DNA of 64,000 bases, taken from Gonatopus flavifemur (Eukaryota > Arthropoda > Insecta > Hymenoptera > Dryinidae). Positions 12,083 to 23,640 of this stretch are shown here, in pieces. The stretch is taken from assembly GCA_018340375.1 (NCBI GenBank), contig JAFFJZ010000030.1, positions 1,178,001-1,242,000 on the forward strand, read 5' to 3'. Position numbers and translations under genes: made by a program. Under the pieces are notes generated by a model. That model did no database searches and was not told the DNA's origin. It worked only from the letters and a program-made list of their open reading frames with translations. How positions within the stretch are numbered: position 1 is the stretch's first letter; every line of letters starts with the position of its first letter.

Positions 12083-12614
12083 TAGACTAGACTTGCAAAC
12101 TATTCAAATTCAGTATCAGTAATAATTTTTCTGCACCATCAAACCGGTACCTACGCGATGCATTAGAAAAGATCAATTGAACGATTCAATCATCCGTCGG
12201 TTGAATATAATAATCTATGAGCCTGTGTGAAAATTGCAGTTCGGTTGACAGATGTGAGGTTAAATTTATGTGATCAAAAAATGGATGAATTATTTTTGTG
12301 AAATGTGTGGTGGTTATTTCTTGAATAATGTGTATCAAAAAATCTGTTAGTAAGTGCAAAATGAATTAGTAAATCAGTCATAGCTGTTGTAACATGTCAA
12401 AAAATCGTAATTTGTTGATGCAGTGAAAATGAATTTTCTTCAAATACTTACATCAGTACTTCTAGGCAAAAACTCAGAGATCATATTAATTTTATAATAA
12501 ATATCAGTCATGAAGAACTCATTTGATGAAAAATATGTCGAAAAAATGTTCAAAATGAATTGCAAAAAACTTGGATTATTCACTTGCAGCTCGACAGATG
12601 GTTTTACTTTTCAG

Positions 12615-13748
12615 ATTGAAGAGTACTCTTCATGTTGAAATTTTCAAATTTGAGAAAAAAGCCTTATGTTCTGAGTTGGATTTGTTGTTAGGGTGATGAT
12701 AAACTTGTAGGAAGGGTTTGAAAGTTGGGTGGAATCTATATTGATCAGGAAAGTCCAAATCGTGTGGCAAAAGTTAGAAAATCTGTCAACTCAGCTCACG
12801 GCACATGGGTATTCTATCAGCTCTTCTTCACTAAACGAAATCTAGGCAGGAGAAATGTATCAAAATTTAGTAAAATCAAGTTGGTACAGAGTAAGAGAGG
12901 ACAGATATATTCATTGAATTTTATTGGTTATTATAAAAATGTTGATAAATACGTAAAGGCTATGTATGACTCAATTTATCGTCTCTCAATATTTTTGGTC
13001 AATGATTTTGTATTGTGTGCATTTTTGTATCTTTTCACTAGTAGGTTGAGGAAACATGTGTATTGAACCTGTTTCATAAATATAATAACATTCATTTGTA
13101 GGAACATGATACAACATTATTAGAACAAAAATATTAAAACACGACACATTGGATCTTCTATAGCCTTTCCTTATTTATCAACATTTTTATAATAACCAAT
13201 AAAATTCAATGAATATATCTGCCCTCTCTTACTCTGTAGCAAATTGATTTTACTAAATTTTGATACATTTCTCCTGCCTAGATTTCGTTTAGTGAAGAAT
13301 CCTGGTGAAAATAAAGCGTGCATTTGGAGCGTCGCATAGGAGTGTTATTAGCGTCACATGAGAGTGTATTAAGAGTCAATTGGCGCAGTTGAGCGTGGAT
13401 CGAGCGTGAAGAAAAGCGTTCATGCACGCCGTACTCACGCTTATATTGAAGTAAGCGTGCATTGAACGTATATTGGCCAGAATCACGTTATTGGTACGCT
13501 GTTTGAACTTTATGTGCGGGCCGTTTTTTCGCCAGGGAAAAGCTGATAGAATACCCATGTGCCGTGAGCTGAGTTGACAGATTTTCTAACTTTTGCCACA
13601 CGATTTGGACTTTCCTGATCAATACAGATTCCACCCAACTTTCAAACTCTTCCTACAAGTTTATCATCACCCTAACAACAAATTCAACTCAGAACATAAG
13701 GCTTTTTTCTCAAATTTGAAAATTTCAACTCCCAGAATACTCTTCAAT
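12615..13748. mobile_element. foldback element with ~340-bp arms
   Basis: 12615-12950 and 13170-13748 are inverted copies of each other (13301-13536 excluded), at very high identity across segments such as CTCAGCTCACGGCACATGGG. The loop is about 220 bp. The right arm is interrupted by a 236-bp MITE. An open frame at 12725-13066 runs along the left arm into the loop, has no recognisable domain and is probably incidental. Confidence 0.75.
13301..13536. mobile_element. 236-bp MITE inserted in a foldback arm
   Basis: The ends are CCTGGTGAAAA and, inverted, CCTGGCGAAAAAA. The left arm of the surrounding foldback is continuous at the equivalent site, which confirms insertion. The interior carries repeated AGCGTG-type motifs (e.g. 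around 13315, 13390-13420, 13435-13470). No clear target duplication is visible. Confidence 0.65.
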
Positions 13749-14380
13749 TTGAAATTTTCTCATGTTTAGAATGACTTTCATACGAATATTGTGAATTTAT
13801 CAGTCATTTTACATCTCAGGCTAGATAATTTACAAAATTATTTTGTACAGAGCGGTTATTTAAAATGATCTGGGAATATTCTTATTTCAAGAATTTATTC
13901 TAAAACGAAGAATATCTTATGAAGTCACTAAAAATTAGAGGGGGTTAGTCTTATAATAAGAGGATTGGTTTAGAGGAAGAGTGAAGAATAAATTCCTCTC
14001 AATCCTAGAATATCGTTTTTTCGGTGCATGGTTATATCGAAAGTAAAAAATATAACACATCTGTCCGTATGTTGCTGAAGTTTGAATCGTTTCTTGAAAC
14101 GAATGAATAATCCGAAAACATGTGAAGAAGTCAATTCGAGAACATGAATAATAATTTCTTCAAAATTTTGCCGTATTAAAGCACACATAATGAACAACGT
14201 TGGAACGAGTTTTAAATCAACGTTGGCAAATCAGCATTGACTATCGGCGTTACAACAACATTGTACTGGTTGTTACTTCAACCACGTTACAACGTTGGTA
14301 ACCAACCCTGGTAATCAGTGTTGTACCAGTACTGTTTCGATTGTTATGGTTGGTTGGAAGTCGGCATTTTCTGCATGGGT

Positions 14381-16340
14381 AACCATATGAGTTGGAACTA
14401 AATTTTTCTCTCCATAAAATGAATATTCAATGAATTTTCAATCAACGACATAATTTCAATCTCGATCGATTTGTACTTTGACAAAGAGTAATGCTTTGCA
14501 GGAAGCAAAATATCTTAGAACGTGAAACATTATGAGAAGAGCATTGAGCAATGTAAATTTTAAACTTTATGTGAAACTTTGAAGCTTGAAACATTATCAA
14601 ATTCTAGGAAGGCTACTAACGCGCTTCATTGTAATCATCTCGAATGAGCTTTTTCATCAAATCAGAAGCCAACTTCATTCAAAGGACACTCGTTTGATTG
14701 CATATTCATGTCAGCAAGATTAAATGTGACAGAAAATATTGAAGTGAAATTTAATCATAAGAAACTTCAAATATTCATGCGAAATTTGATTTTATTCGGC
14801 ATAGCTGTGTAGTTTTCGTACGATAGCCAGCGATAATTATACGAGTTTTGAATTTGGTTTGTAAATTTATGTGATTTGTATGCGGATTTCATGCGATTTC
14901 CAAATTTGTAATTTGTATGGAAAAAAAGCTCGATGTAGACCTCATTTTCAAATTTTATACACAATATTCAAACGACGATGAAATTACTCTTCGAATATTT
15001 TGATAACTGCATTTTTCAACTGTGAAAAAATCGAACTGTGAGCGGAAAATGTATTGTTACAAAAGATTCCACTCTTGCTTTCCACGTACCAGCACCACAT
15101 AAAAATGAGTGTCCTCGTTATTGCGCGTAACAGTCGTTGGAATGTTACTCCCAGCATATCAGGGATTGCAAATGAAAGCGAATTCGTTGATGTCTGGGTT
15201 CTGCACGGGAAAACTGAAATGCATAAAATTCTGCGCGCGAAGTATAGGTTTTATGTGGAGGGAAAAGCAAATGAATGGAGAGTTTTAATTCCATCTTCGT
15301 AGAGAGAATGTAACTTTCAATGTCAGCAAATATTTTTGCTATTAAATGTCTTTGGTATAGTGTTGTCAAAAAACTGGGGAAAGAGTGCGAAATTTACCAC
15401 CTATTTCCTTACAAGCACGTGGCGAAGACTCCATTGTGTAAGTATTCCACACATATAACTTAATGAATGAAAGCTGGAGGTTGCCAAGAAAGTAGAGAGA
15501 CCTCAACAGTCTTTCTCCACTTTCCCAGTAACACTACTTCAGCGGCATGAAGATTTATGTTCCTTCATATTTAAGTGAGAATAAAGTTTGTTTGGTAGTT
15601 CAGTTGACGTGTTTTCATTTTTACATCATTAGTGTTCTCTCATATAGACCGTTTATTTGCTCCACGGGAGGTGCGATGATGAAATATTTTCAAGCCCGGC
15701 TTGCTCAATCCATTATCTTTGGCTGAACCTTGTTAAGATTTTGCGTTTGGATTTCTATTCCACGATCTCTACGTATATAGCGATAGAACATGCTTGAACG
15801 TTCGAACCCTATGATTTTAGGATTATTGTTCATCCTCCAAGTATCTGGGATGATGATCTATGCAGTTTTAGGTCTTTGTAAATCAATTGCAAGGATCTTA
15901 AGATCATGGTACGAACAAACGGAAGGGTTTCTTGAGAACGTTTGTCGGTTGAGCACATTATATGTGCTTTGCGTTGCACACTCGACCCGAGGACACTTCA
16001 AAATACACTAATGAAATTGGATTCTAATGATGACATTTGGCAACTTCAATACGTGGAGAACTCGGCTGGTACTATCTTTGAGGGTACTTTCATGGTTCAC
16101 GGTACAGAGGTTGCGCTATTTATTTTCCAAAACGCTCGTGAATCATCAAGCTGTCTGTTCAACGTCTTATTCATGCAATAATTTCATGGATCAGGAAGCA
16201 GGGGTTTAGATGAAATTGATTTGTTCTCGGATTCTCTTCATGTAAATCCAATTCATATTTGAAGATATGTAAGATATGTACAATGTTTCTTAACAATTCT
16301 AGCAGAAAAATCCTCAAATATGCTGTTATCACTGCTGGGT
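14381..16340. other. unassigned DNA
   Basis: No gene or repeat recognised. Open frames are short, overlap on both strands and lack any domain. Confidence 0.4.
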
Positions 16341-17891
16341 GAAACGCTTTGGAAACGCACCCTCGAAACCTCTAGGACCCATATTATATATAAATCTATA
16401 CAGGCTCCGATAACATTTCCTGCGCGCAAAACTTGAGACCGTTATGCACGCGGGATTTTGCGTGTGATTTGCGTACAATCCCCCCGTGATCCATACGGTC
16501 GCCCACAAACCGCGTGCGAAGAGCTGGTGCATATTTTGCGCAATTTCTTCCCGAATTCACTCTCACATCGCTTGCAGAAGTCTGTGGATTGAGGGTGATT
16601 TTCTGAGAGTCAGATGATTGGATATTGCGTGAATATTTCGCGCGCAAGTTGCGAGCAGTGGTGAGAAAATCGTTGAATGAAAAATACACACACTAGAGTG
16701 TCCGCAAATTTACTCCCAGAATGCAGTTATTGAGATAATCTATAAAAAAGACAGGAATAAGAGAAATACAATTGCAAATGATCAGTATGCATCAAAGGTA
16801 TTCGAAATTTATCTTTTGTTGGTGAACAGGATTTATTAACGATTGTTCAAAAAACAATTATTGTTTCAACAATTTGCCAACAATTAATGTCTGATTGTTT
16901 CATTCAACTGTGTACTATCCCATATGTTTATTCTGAACAGGCTAAGTTTTGGAGGTATGAAGATTTTCGAATTCTTTGAAAAATTTAGATTTCTCACAAA
17001 CGCTGCGTTTTACATCTTTTGATACAAGACCGTTTCGGAATAAGGGAAGAGAGATTCCTGCAGGAATCTCTTCTCATGAGAAGGAATCAATCGTTCGAGT
17101 GTCATCCGCCCTGGAGTTATAGTGAGTTAGAATTTTGGGAATTTCAGTTATTCCGAATTCGATAACTTCAAATCGCTATAATAACATTGTGATTTATTTT
17201 CCAGATAGCACAAATCTCTTAAAGGCAACATAAATGTTAGTTTGAACAGTTTTGTATTGTATGCGGGTTTTCTCCAGATATTTGCCTCTTCCAGACTCGG
17301 AAAATATGTTGAATTCAAAGATGTGAAATGTAGCGTTTGTGGGATATCTAAATTTTCCGAGGAATCAAGAATCTCCGCACTTCATCGAAAGAGCACAGAG
17401 TGCGTGAAAAATTTCGTCATAACTGCATTTGAATTCTACAGTTTCCAAATCCAGCCTTAAATTTTGAATATTTCAATTCATCTAACTCATAGGATTGTAA
17501 CGAGGACGCAAATTTTACAAATTTTCTTCTCTTTTTCTTTTCTACATAACGCCTCTGGAGTCCTCCAACCGGGCCAATTATAACAGTTCGATATTATTTA
17601 TATGAAAATACTAAAAATGAATTTGATATAAAAATATCGAACCATAGAATTGTTAACAAACGCATATTCCCTAATGTTACTTGTTGATTGATCAATTTTA
17701 ATATTGAATATGGATATACATATCGAATAATAATCATCCACACAAAAAAAGAAAGAAGTATAGAAGAAAGGGATTGAAAGAATGGAGTGATGGAAAGGAT
17801 AGTGGGAGAATTTCCCTATAATGGTATGCCTCTTTACTAAAGAATTTGCGAATCCTCGATCAACGTGAAGTAAGACTCAGGGCTACCGCTA
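16341..17891. other. unassigned DNA with GCGCAA-rich block
   Basis: The segment at about 16420-16660 is less AT-rich and repeats TTGCGCG/TTGCGTG motifs, like 20230-20395. About 45 bases at 16358-16405 resemble part of the 130-bp tandem repeat at 21162. No gene recognised. Confidence 0.35.
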
Positions 17892-17899
17892 TTCCCACT

Positions 17900-18147
17900 C
17901 AGTGGTCTCAGATTGGACTTGCAAACGTTACGCGCACAGATGCAACTGTATGTCAGTGTGAAAAAAGAGAGGGTATTGTTGCGCGCGCAACCCAGCATGC
18001 TTTCTCTTTTGCTCTCCAGTCAACTATCAGATGAACAATGGAGGAAGCATGCTAGGTTGCGCGCGCAACCATTCCCTTTCTTTTTATACATCGACGTAAA
18101 GTTGCATCTGTGTGCGTAACGTTTGCGAGTCCAATCTGAGACCACTG
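17900..18147. mobile_element. 248-bp hAT-type MITE
   Basis: This is a near-palindrome. The ends CAGTGGTCTCAGATTGGACT are inverted copies, and the inner arms share GGTTGCGCGCGCAACC-type blocks and AGCATGCT. Flanks are the exact 8-bp repeat TTCCCACT (17892-17899 and 18148-18155). CAGTG ends with 8-bp duplications are characteristic of hAT. Confidence 0.85.
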
Positions 18148-18559
18148 TTCCCACTTCTCAATCACCAGTTCTTCTGACCAAACCCATTTTCATCACATTT
18201 CCCTCCACTACTAATATTTTTCCTACTCTAGCCAAGAATCTGAGGTGCTGACGGATCAAAATTTCTTACAGAAATCAGTCGGAGCATCTCCCTCCATACT
18301 ACAGTATTCAATTATAAGTGTTGAATTCCTCTACTTATATACAGCGTTCAAACTTTTATATTCAACTAAATTTCGGGTTCAAAATCACAATACGTTTCAC
18401 CAAGTGTTGAAGCATTTCAAATAAGAGATTCATTTCAAATCCTCAGCTTATAAGTTTTGATCCGTTTTTTTTCTCTTCGATAATTCGTTCTACAAAACTT
18501 CAACAAACGACCAATAACTTCGAGAGATTCTTGCAGAAACTATTAGTAACTCTATAGCG

Positions 18560-18747
18560 CAGGGCCGGCGGTTCACGTGGGTAGCATAGGTAGCACTACC
18601 CACTTGGAAATATCTGAGTGGGTAAATTACCCATTCGAAATTTTCAAGCATTATCTCTTCATATAAGTACATTGTGAAAAATGATTTGGCATTAACCCCC
18701 CCCCCCCCCCTCCAACCTCGCTACCCACTCTACTACTAGAGGCACTG
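18560..18747. mobile_element. possible short hAT-related element with poly-C run
   Basis: It starts CAGGGCCGGCGG, much like the hAT element at 3490, and ends with an inverted CAGTGCCTCTAG. A run of about 14 Cs lies near 18697-18710. GTGGGTAG and CTACCCAC blocks pair across the element. No exact target duplication was found, so limits are tentative. Confidence 0.4.
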
Positions 18748-19880
18748 TTGGACTCTAATAGTCAAGCGAGAATCAAACAAGTATTTGAATACATTACAAA
18801 TTTCTATTCTTTCTAACCAAAAACTATTATTCAATAACCCTTCACAAAAAGTAAGTAGTTCGTGACAATTCATTTCAAATTAGTTAATACTTTTTGTTAT
18901 TTCATTTGATTTTTTTTGTTTTGTTTTATGTCTTCAACCATTTCATGAAGATTCGATTTGAAATCAATCATTACAACTTGTATACTGCTTAAATCTATGG
19001 TTGAAATCTAGTTATGTATATATGATCCTCTTCATTTTTCCAGTTCCTCGAATATTCCAAAAATAATATGAAAAGCGGAATCTAAGACTCTTCAACAAAT
19101 CCGGAGCCATATAAGAACATCCCAGATTTCTCCATTCTTAAAGATTGAAAATTCTCAAATCACTGCTATTTCACGTTCAAATCCTGAATAAAATCTGATG
19201 AAAAAGAACTATACTTCTTTTTCAAAACTATTAAGCTGTAGCTTCATACAAGCGACGAGCGACGAGCGATACCTTAGATAAAGGGAGAGGTCTCACATTA
19301 CCTCTCTTTTTAGCTAATGCATTGCTGAAAACTAAACCTTGTTTAGCTTTGCATGAAATTACAACTTTATAAGAACCCTTTTGTTGAAAAAACCTCATGA
19401 AAAAGTTGATGTCCCAACTACCAGGGGGGTTTTCCCCCTTTCATTAATTAATTAAGATATATAATCTTATGCATGTATAGTAACTTTATCCTACACTCAC
19501 ACCACATATCGACACGACTAACACTACACTATGTATCACACTGTTTTGTGAATATATTTAACGTACATTTCAGCATAAATTATGAGACAATTTATTCAAC
19601 TAGAAATCCTTTCCCCAGTCCTTGTATAGGGTATATCCTATACTAATAAAGTTGGGCTTTGAGCCGGAAGCATCAAACTAGACGATTTGGTGTTTTCCTT
19701 AATAACTTTTATCGTAAGTTATAAAAAAACTGAAGGAAACGACAGTTTTGACGTCACAGGATGAAATTCCTCATACATGAAAATGTGAAATTACATATAA
19801 CATTGTCCGCTGAACACCTGCTATAAATTTGAACAATCGAAATGATTACAAATATATGTGAGCCTTTTTCGACCCCGCGA
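18748..19880. other. unassigned DNA
   Basis: No gene recognised. A short GACGAGCGACGAGCG direct repeat occurs at about 19253, and a Helitron-like 5' start near 19634 was considered and set aside. Confidence 0.35.
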
Positions 19881-19882
19881 TC

Positions 19883-19995
19883 AGCGTTGTCGGATTAGCT
19901 GAGATCGTTAGGACATAGGTTAGGTAGGGTAGGAATGTCTGTAGGTAGGTTTTTTCGGTCAGAGGTTCGATACCCGTTGGAGGAAGGATAACATT
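19883..19995 (+). repeat. tRNA-derived SINE head
   Basis: Box A-like TTAGCTGAGATCG at about 19894 is followed by box B-like GAGGTTCGATACC at 19962-19974, with a TAGG-rich loop between. The structure is too degenerate for a tRNA gene. Confidence 0.45.
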
Positions 19996-20398
19996 CAATA
20001 TTTGAATGTGCGGTGGATTTAATTCTGTCTTCTAAAATACCCTCATGTTCGGACATTAGTTCAATCTAGAAATGATTTTTTTTTTCAATTCGAAACACAG
20101 CTTCTTCCGTATTTCCACGGATGAGTTGTTGAGAAAAAACTGCTCAAGTTGTTCCTATCAATACAGTTGTTTATCGCGTTTGAATAATACGACAAAAGGT
20201 AGAGGATTCACTCTCATACCCCTTATAACGGTCGCACGCATTTCACGCGCATAAGATGCAAGCTAGTTGCCCGCAACTCCACTCGCAGTTCACGCAACAA
20301 AAAGCGACGCACATGGATCTGACTTTGCAAGCGAATCGGAACTCTGAAACGCACGTAAGTCGCTTGTAATTTGCGCGCAAGATGGTATCCCAGGTAGC

Positions 20399-21155
20399 AC
20401 ACGCACGTTCTGAGAATGTTCTGAGAATATACGTTGAGGGTATTCGAATATTCTATGGAGATTCTTATTACGTGCGAATATATTCTACGCACATTCTCAG
20501 AATGTTTGAATGGGACTGTTCCAAATATTCTCAGAATATGATGCCACGGATATTGTGGGAATATTAGAAAAAAATGCTGTTAAAATGAGAATTTCCGTCA
20601 ATATAAACTTCTGCATGTCACCTAAAACTACTTCACAATCAATTTTTTTCATCATTAGACATCTGTAATCATGAATGGTTCGCGATATTATGAATTCACA
20701 TAGATGGATGAGATACTTATGATCGTAACAGACAATCATAATATATATGGTATTTCTCAATATTTCATTACACTTTTGAGGATTATTTTTCACACATGGC
20801 ACTCTCAGAGAACATTTGCGATATTAAAATGCACCTTTCATAGATTTATTATTCCCAAAACACAAATTAAAATGATATATTGTCCAAGGGTCTGTAGCCT
20901 GTCAACAACATTATCCGCCATTAATGAATTCATGTCATCACGATACTTGCGCATGTGCTATTCATCAAACTTCCTACAAGCTTTGTACGCATATTGTACG
21001 AACGTTCCTGGAATATTCGAAACAGTCTCATTCAAATTTTCTAAAAATCTTCTGAGAATATTTACGAATCTTCTACGCTCTTTGTGAGAATATTCAATCA
21101 AGTACATTTCACGGATGTCGTGAGAATATTCTGAGAATATTCTGTGTTACATGGG
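20399..21155. mobile_element. 757-bp TIR element with GAATATTCT subterminal repeats
   Basis: The ends CCCA(G/T)GTA(G/A)CACA are inverted copies. Within 150 bp of either end there are many TTCTGAGAATATT or inverse motifs. No transposase is evident; a 127-codon open frame at 20704-21087 has no recognisable domain. The AT dinucleotides outside both ends may be the duplication. Confidence 0.6.
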
Positions 21156-21161
21156 ATATGG

Positions 21162-21490
21162 GTGAAGACGAAATTGACTAAATTCACGTCCGCCATCTTG
21201 AATCCGTCATCTTGAATTCGGGATTCGACTCCAGATTCGGATTCAGCACCCTCGGAAACTCCTAGGACCCATGATTCATATAAATCTGTCCACAAATGCG
21301 AAATTAATTAAATTCACGTCCACCATCTTGGACCCGTCATCTTGAATTCGTTTTTCGACGTCAGATTCGAATATCTCACCCTCCAAAACCCCTAGGACCC
21401 ATGTTTCGTATAAATCTGTCCACAAATGCGAAGCTGACTCAATTCACGTCCGCCATCTTGGATTCGCTATCATGAATTCGGGATTTGACC
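21162..21490. repeat. 130-bp tandem repeat, about 2.5 copies
   Basis: AATTCACGTCC(G/A)CCATCTTG recurs at 21181, 21311 and 21441, exactly 130 bases apart, with the rest of the unit (CCTAGGACCCATG, TATAAATCTGTCCAC) conserved between copies. Part of the unit also occurs alone near 16358-16405. Confidence 0.85.
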
Positions 21491-23159
21491 CACGAAATAA
21501 TAGTAAGGAGACAAAGCTCCAATAAGTGCATTTTCAGAATCTGATACCCGTTGTCAAAACCCGTTGCCGGGTCAAAAGGGCCAGGCTCGTCAAATGGAAT
21601 AACTTTTACAATCAGTGCGCATGCGTTCTAGAGCATACTTGTCCTTCTCACATCATCGCAAGGTGCGAGTGAGATAATTACGAGAAAATCATCTCACTCG
21701 CACCGTGCGAGTTTCAGATATTTCAAAAGATACTGTCACACGGCACGATAGCGGTTGCAATTGGCACTTTGTGCTTGGTATACTATGTATACCGATGAGT
21801 GCCTAATGACAAATTTACATAATAATATTAATATTAAATTCACGGAGACAAATTTAAATTACATAATTGTATTGAATTCAGTAAGTGTATGCAACTCTGG
21901 TGAGAAAAGAATTTGAAATGGATGGATTTGGATAGCACTCTGATCGGTATTTGAGAATTTTCTTTACAAATCAATCTCATTGGCTCCGATGGTAAGAGGG
22001 TTCGTTGATGAGTGTCCAATTCCGTCCATTCAAAGAGCACTCCTATCAGTTTCAATCCGGAGTGGAAAAATTTTTGGAGAGCTGCAATCCGTTTGCGTCT
22101 TTTTCCAATTCAAAAGCGTTGCGAATCCGTTCCTGTACATCAGGAGGATAGGAAAATCATCCAGGATAATGGGGACTACAATACTAGTCCGTTTGTGTTC
22201 AGGAGATCGACGAAAATTCTATCCAAACAAATCTGATTGCATGTTAGAAATATGAATTTGTTTGTGGATCAATTTTCATCGGTGGATAGGGATAAGAATT
22301 TGATCCGAAAGGATCCAAACTCAAAGCATGGTTCCGTTTCGTCCGTAAAACGTATAAACTTTCAATCAGAATCGATTACGATTTTGTCGAAACATCATGT
22401 CCGTGGGTTCAGTCCAATCTTTCGGAGACATTATATAATGAAGCCCTGGCTTTATCGAATCTACCTTCATTGATAAAAGAAACAATAAACAAAACAATTA
22501 AAAGAGTAGGATAATGAGGAAAGATTAGATTCAATATCACTTGAAATGATTTGATTCGATTTAATCAAGAGATGGAGAAGCCACGATCCCATTACAAGTA
22601 TATCAGGATCAAAATTGATGCATCCACAAGCCAGATGTTTTAGCTAGTAGGAAATAAGAATTTATTAGAGAGTTGGAATCTTGGTAAATTCATATACTCA
22701 GACTGCGAAATTCTTAATTGGTTCCAAAGTCAAAATCATGGAAGATACAAAGTTAAAAAATATATATATGCATGTAAGCGAGAGAGAAAGATGATTATAA
22801 ATAACTTATCTTGATCGCGGAATGATTCCGATGATGTCAAGTGAAGATAAATGTCAAATGATATGGAGTAGAGGAACATCCACAGAGTGTTCTTAGTTCA
22901 GTTGGAGCTCCGAAATAAAATCAGACACAAGTCCCGATCGGTTCAGACGATGTCCTCTATTCGACAGTCGTAGCGAGAAGAGAAGCTCTACGACTCACGT
23001 AGATCGCTCCTGTATCCCTCATCCCTCCCACTCTTCTCTCTCTTATTATATTACAAGTGTGTCCTTACGCATGTTATAATAAATACAATCCATTCAATAA
23101 AATTGAATAAATGGCGGAAACACCTTTTCCGAACGAAAATGGATCCTTCATGGAGGATA
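21491..23159. other. unassigned DNA upstream of the DD41D element
   Basis: No gene recognised. Open frames at 21980-22470 overlap on one strand without any domain. The CT-rich part at 22960-23050 with later AATAAA motifs could be a degraded retroelement end, but I cannot support that. Confidence 0.35.
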
Positions 23160-23540
23160 TATACAGGGCGTCCCATTTGAAACAGGACAGCTGAATAACT
23201 CTTCAGGGAATGGAGGGGGAAAAAAATTGTTCAGATAAAAGTTGTAGGGTTCGAAGGGGGCCATAAGATGGTGACCTTGAATTTGACCTTGAGGTCGATT
23301 TTGAGCATAATTGATGGTCAAAGTATGTTTTTTCAAATGGAAAACCCTACGTTCGACCTCAGGAATGGAAAGAGCGGAAAATTTTACGTCCGAATATGTT
23401 AACATATCAGGTCATTTAGAGGTCATTTGAAGGTCAAAAAACCATTTTCTATAGATTTTCACGGAAAAGCCTCAAACGAGTTGTTTCTCTGACCAAAGTT
23501 ATCAAAGTTAAAGTGAAACCCCACGTTTCGACCTTGAATT
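23160..23540 (+). repeat. left TIR of the DD41D element
   Basis: It is the inverted copy of 24822-25200 with a few mismatches. It contains repeated AAGGTC and its complement, so short motifs are repeated inside each arm and may serve as transposase binding sites. Confidence 0.85.
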
Positions 23541-23640
23541 GAAAGTAAACAGAATTAACCTTCAGAGCTTATTCCCCATATCAGTACGAAAATGATCATT
23601 AAGAAGTTTTCATCGTTTACGGTGTAAGTGCGGGTTCAAA

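Larger units (their letters stand above)
11183..14379. mobile_element. 3.2-kb TIR element rich in short palindromes, host to nested elements
   Basis: The left end ACCCATGCAGAAA and right end TTTTCTGCATGGGT are inverted copies with TA on the outside. Subterminal zones (11205-11400 and 14200-14345) are packed with CAGTACTGG, CAACGTTGG and related half-sites. No transposase is seen. The interior holds a SINE-like fragment, a 207-bp MITE and a foldback that has its own MITE. The element at 44871-46889 appears to belong to the same family. Confidence 0.6.

Noticed and set aside
19634..19680. Helitron 5' end (TCCTATACTAATAAAG)
   Set aside because: The start resembles Helitron termini, but no 3' hairpin with a CTRR end could be identified, and such AT-rich starts arise by chance.
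22910..23100. Retrotransposon LTR next to the DD41D element
   Set aside because: CT-rich sequence and AATAAA motifs are suggestive, but no matching second LTR, TG...CA limits or retroelement coding sequence is present.
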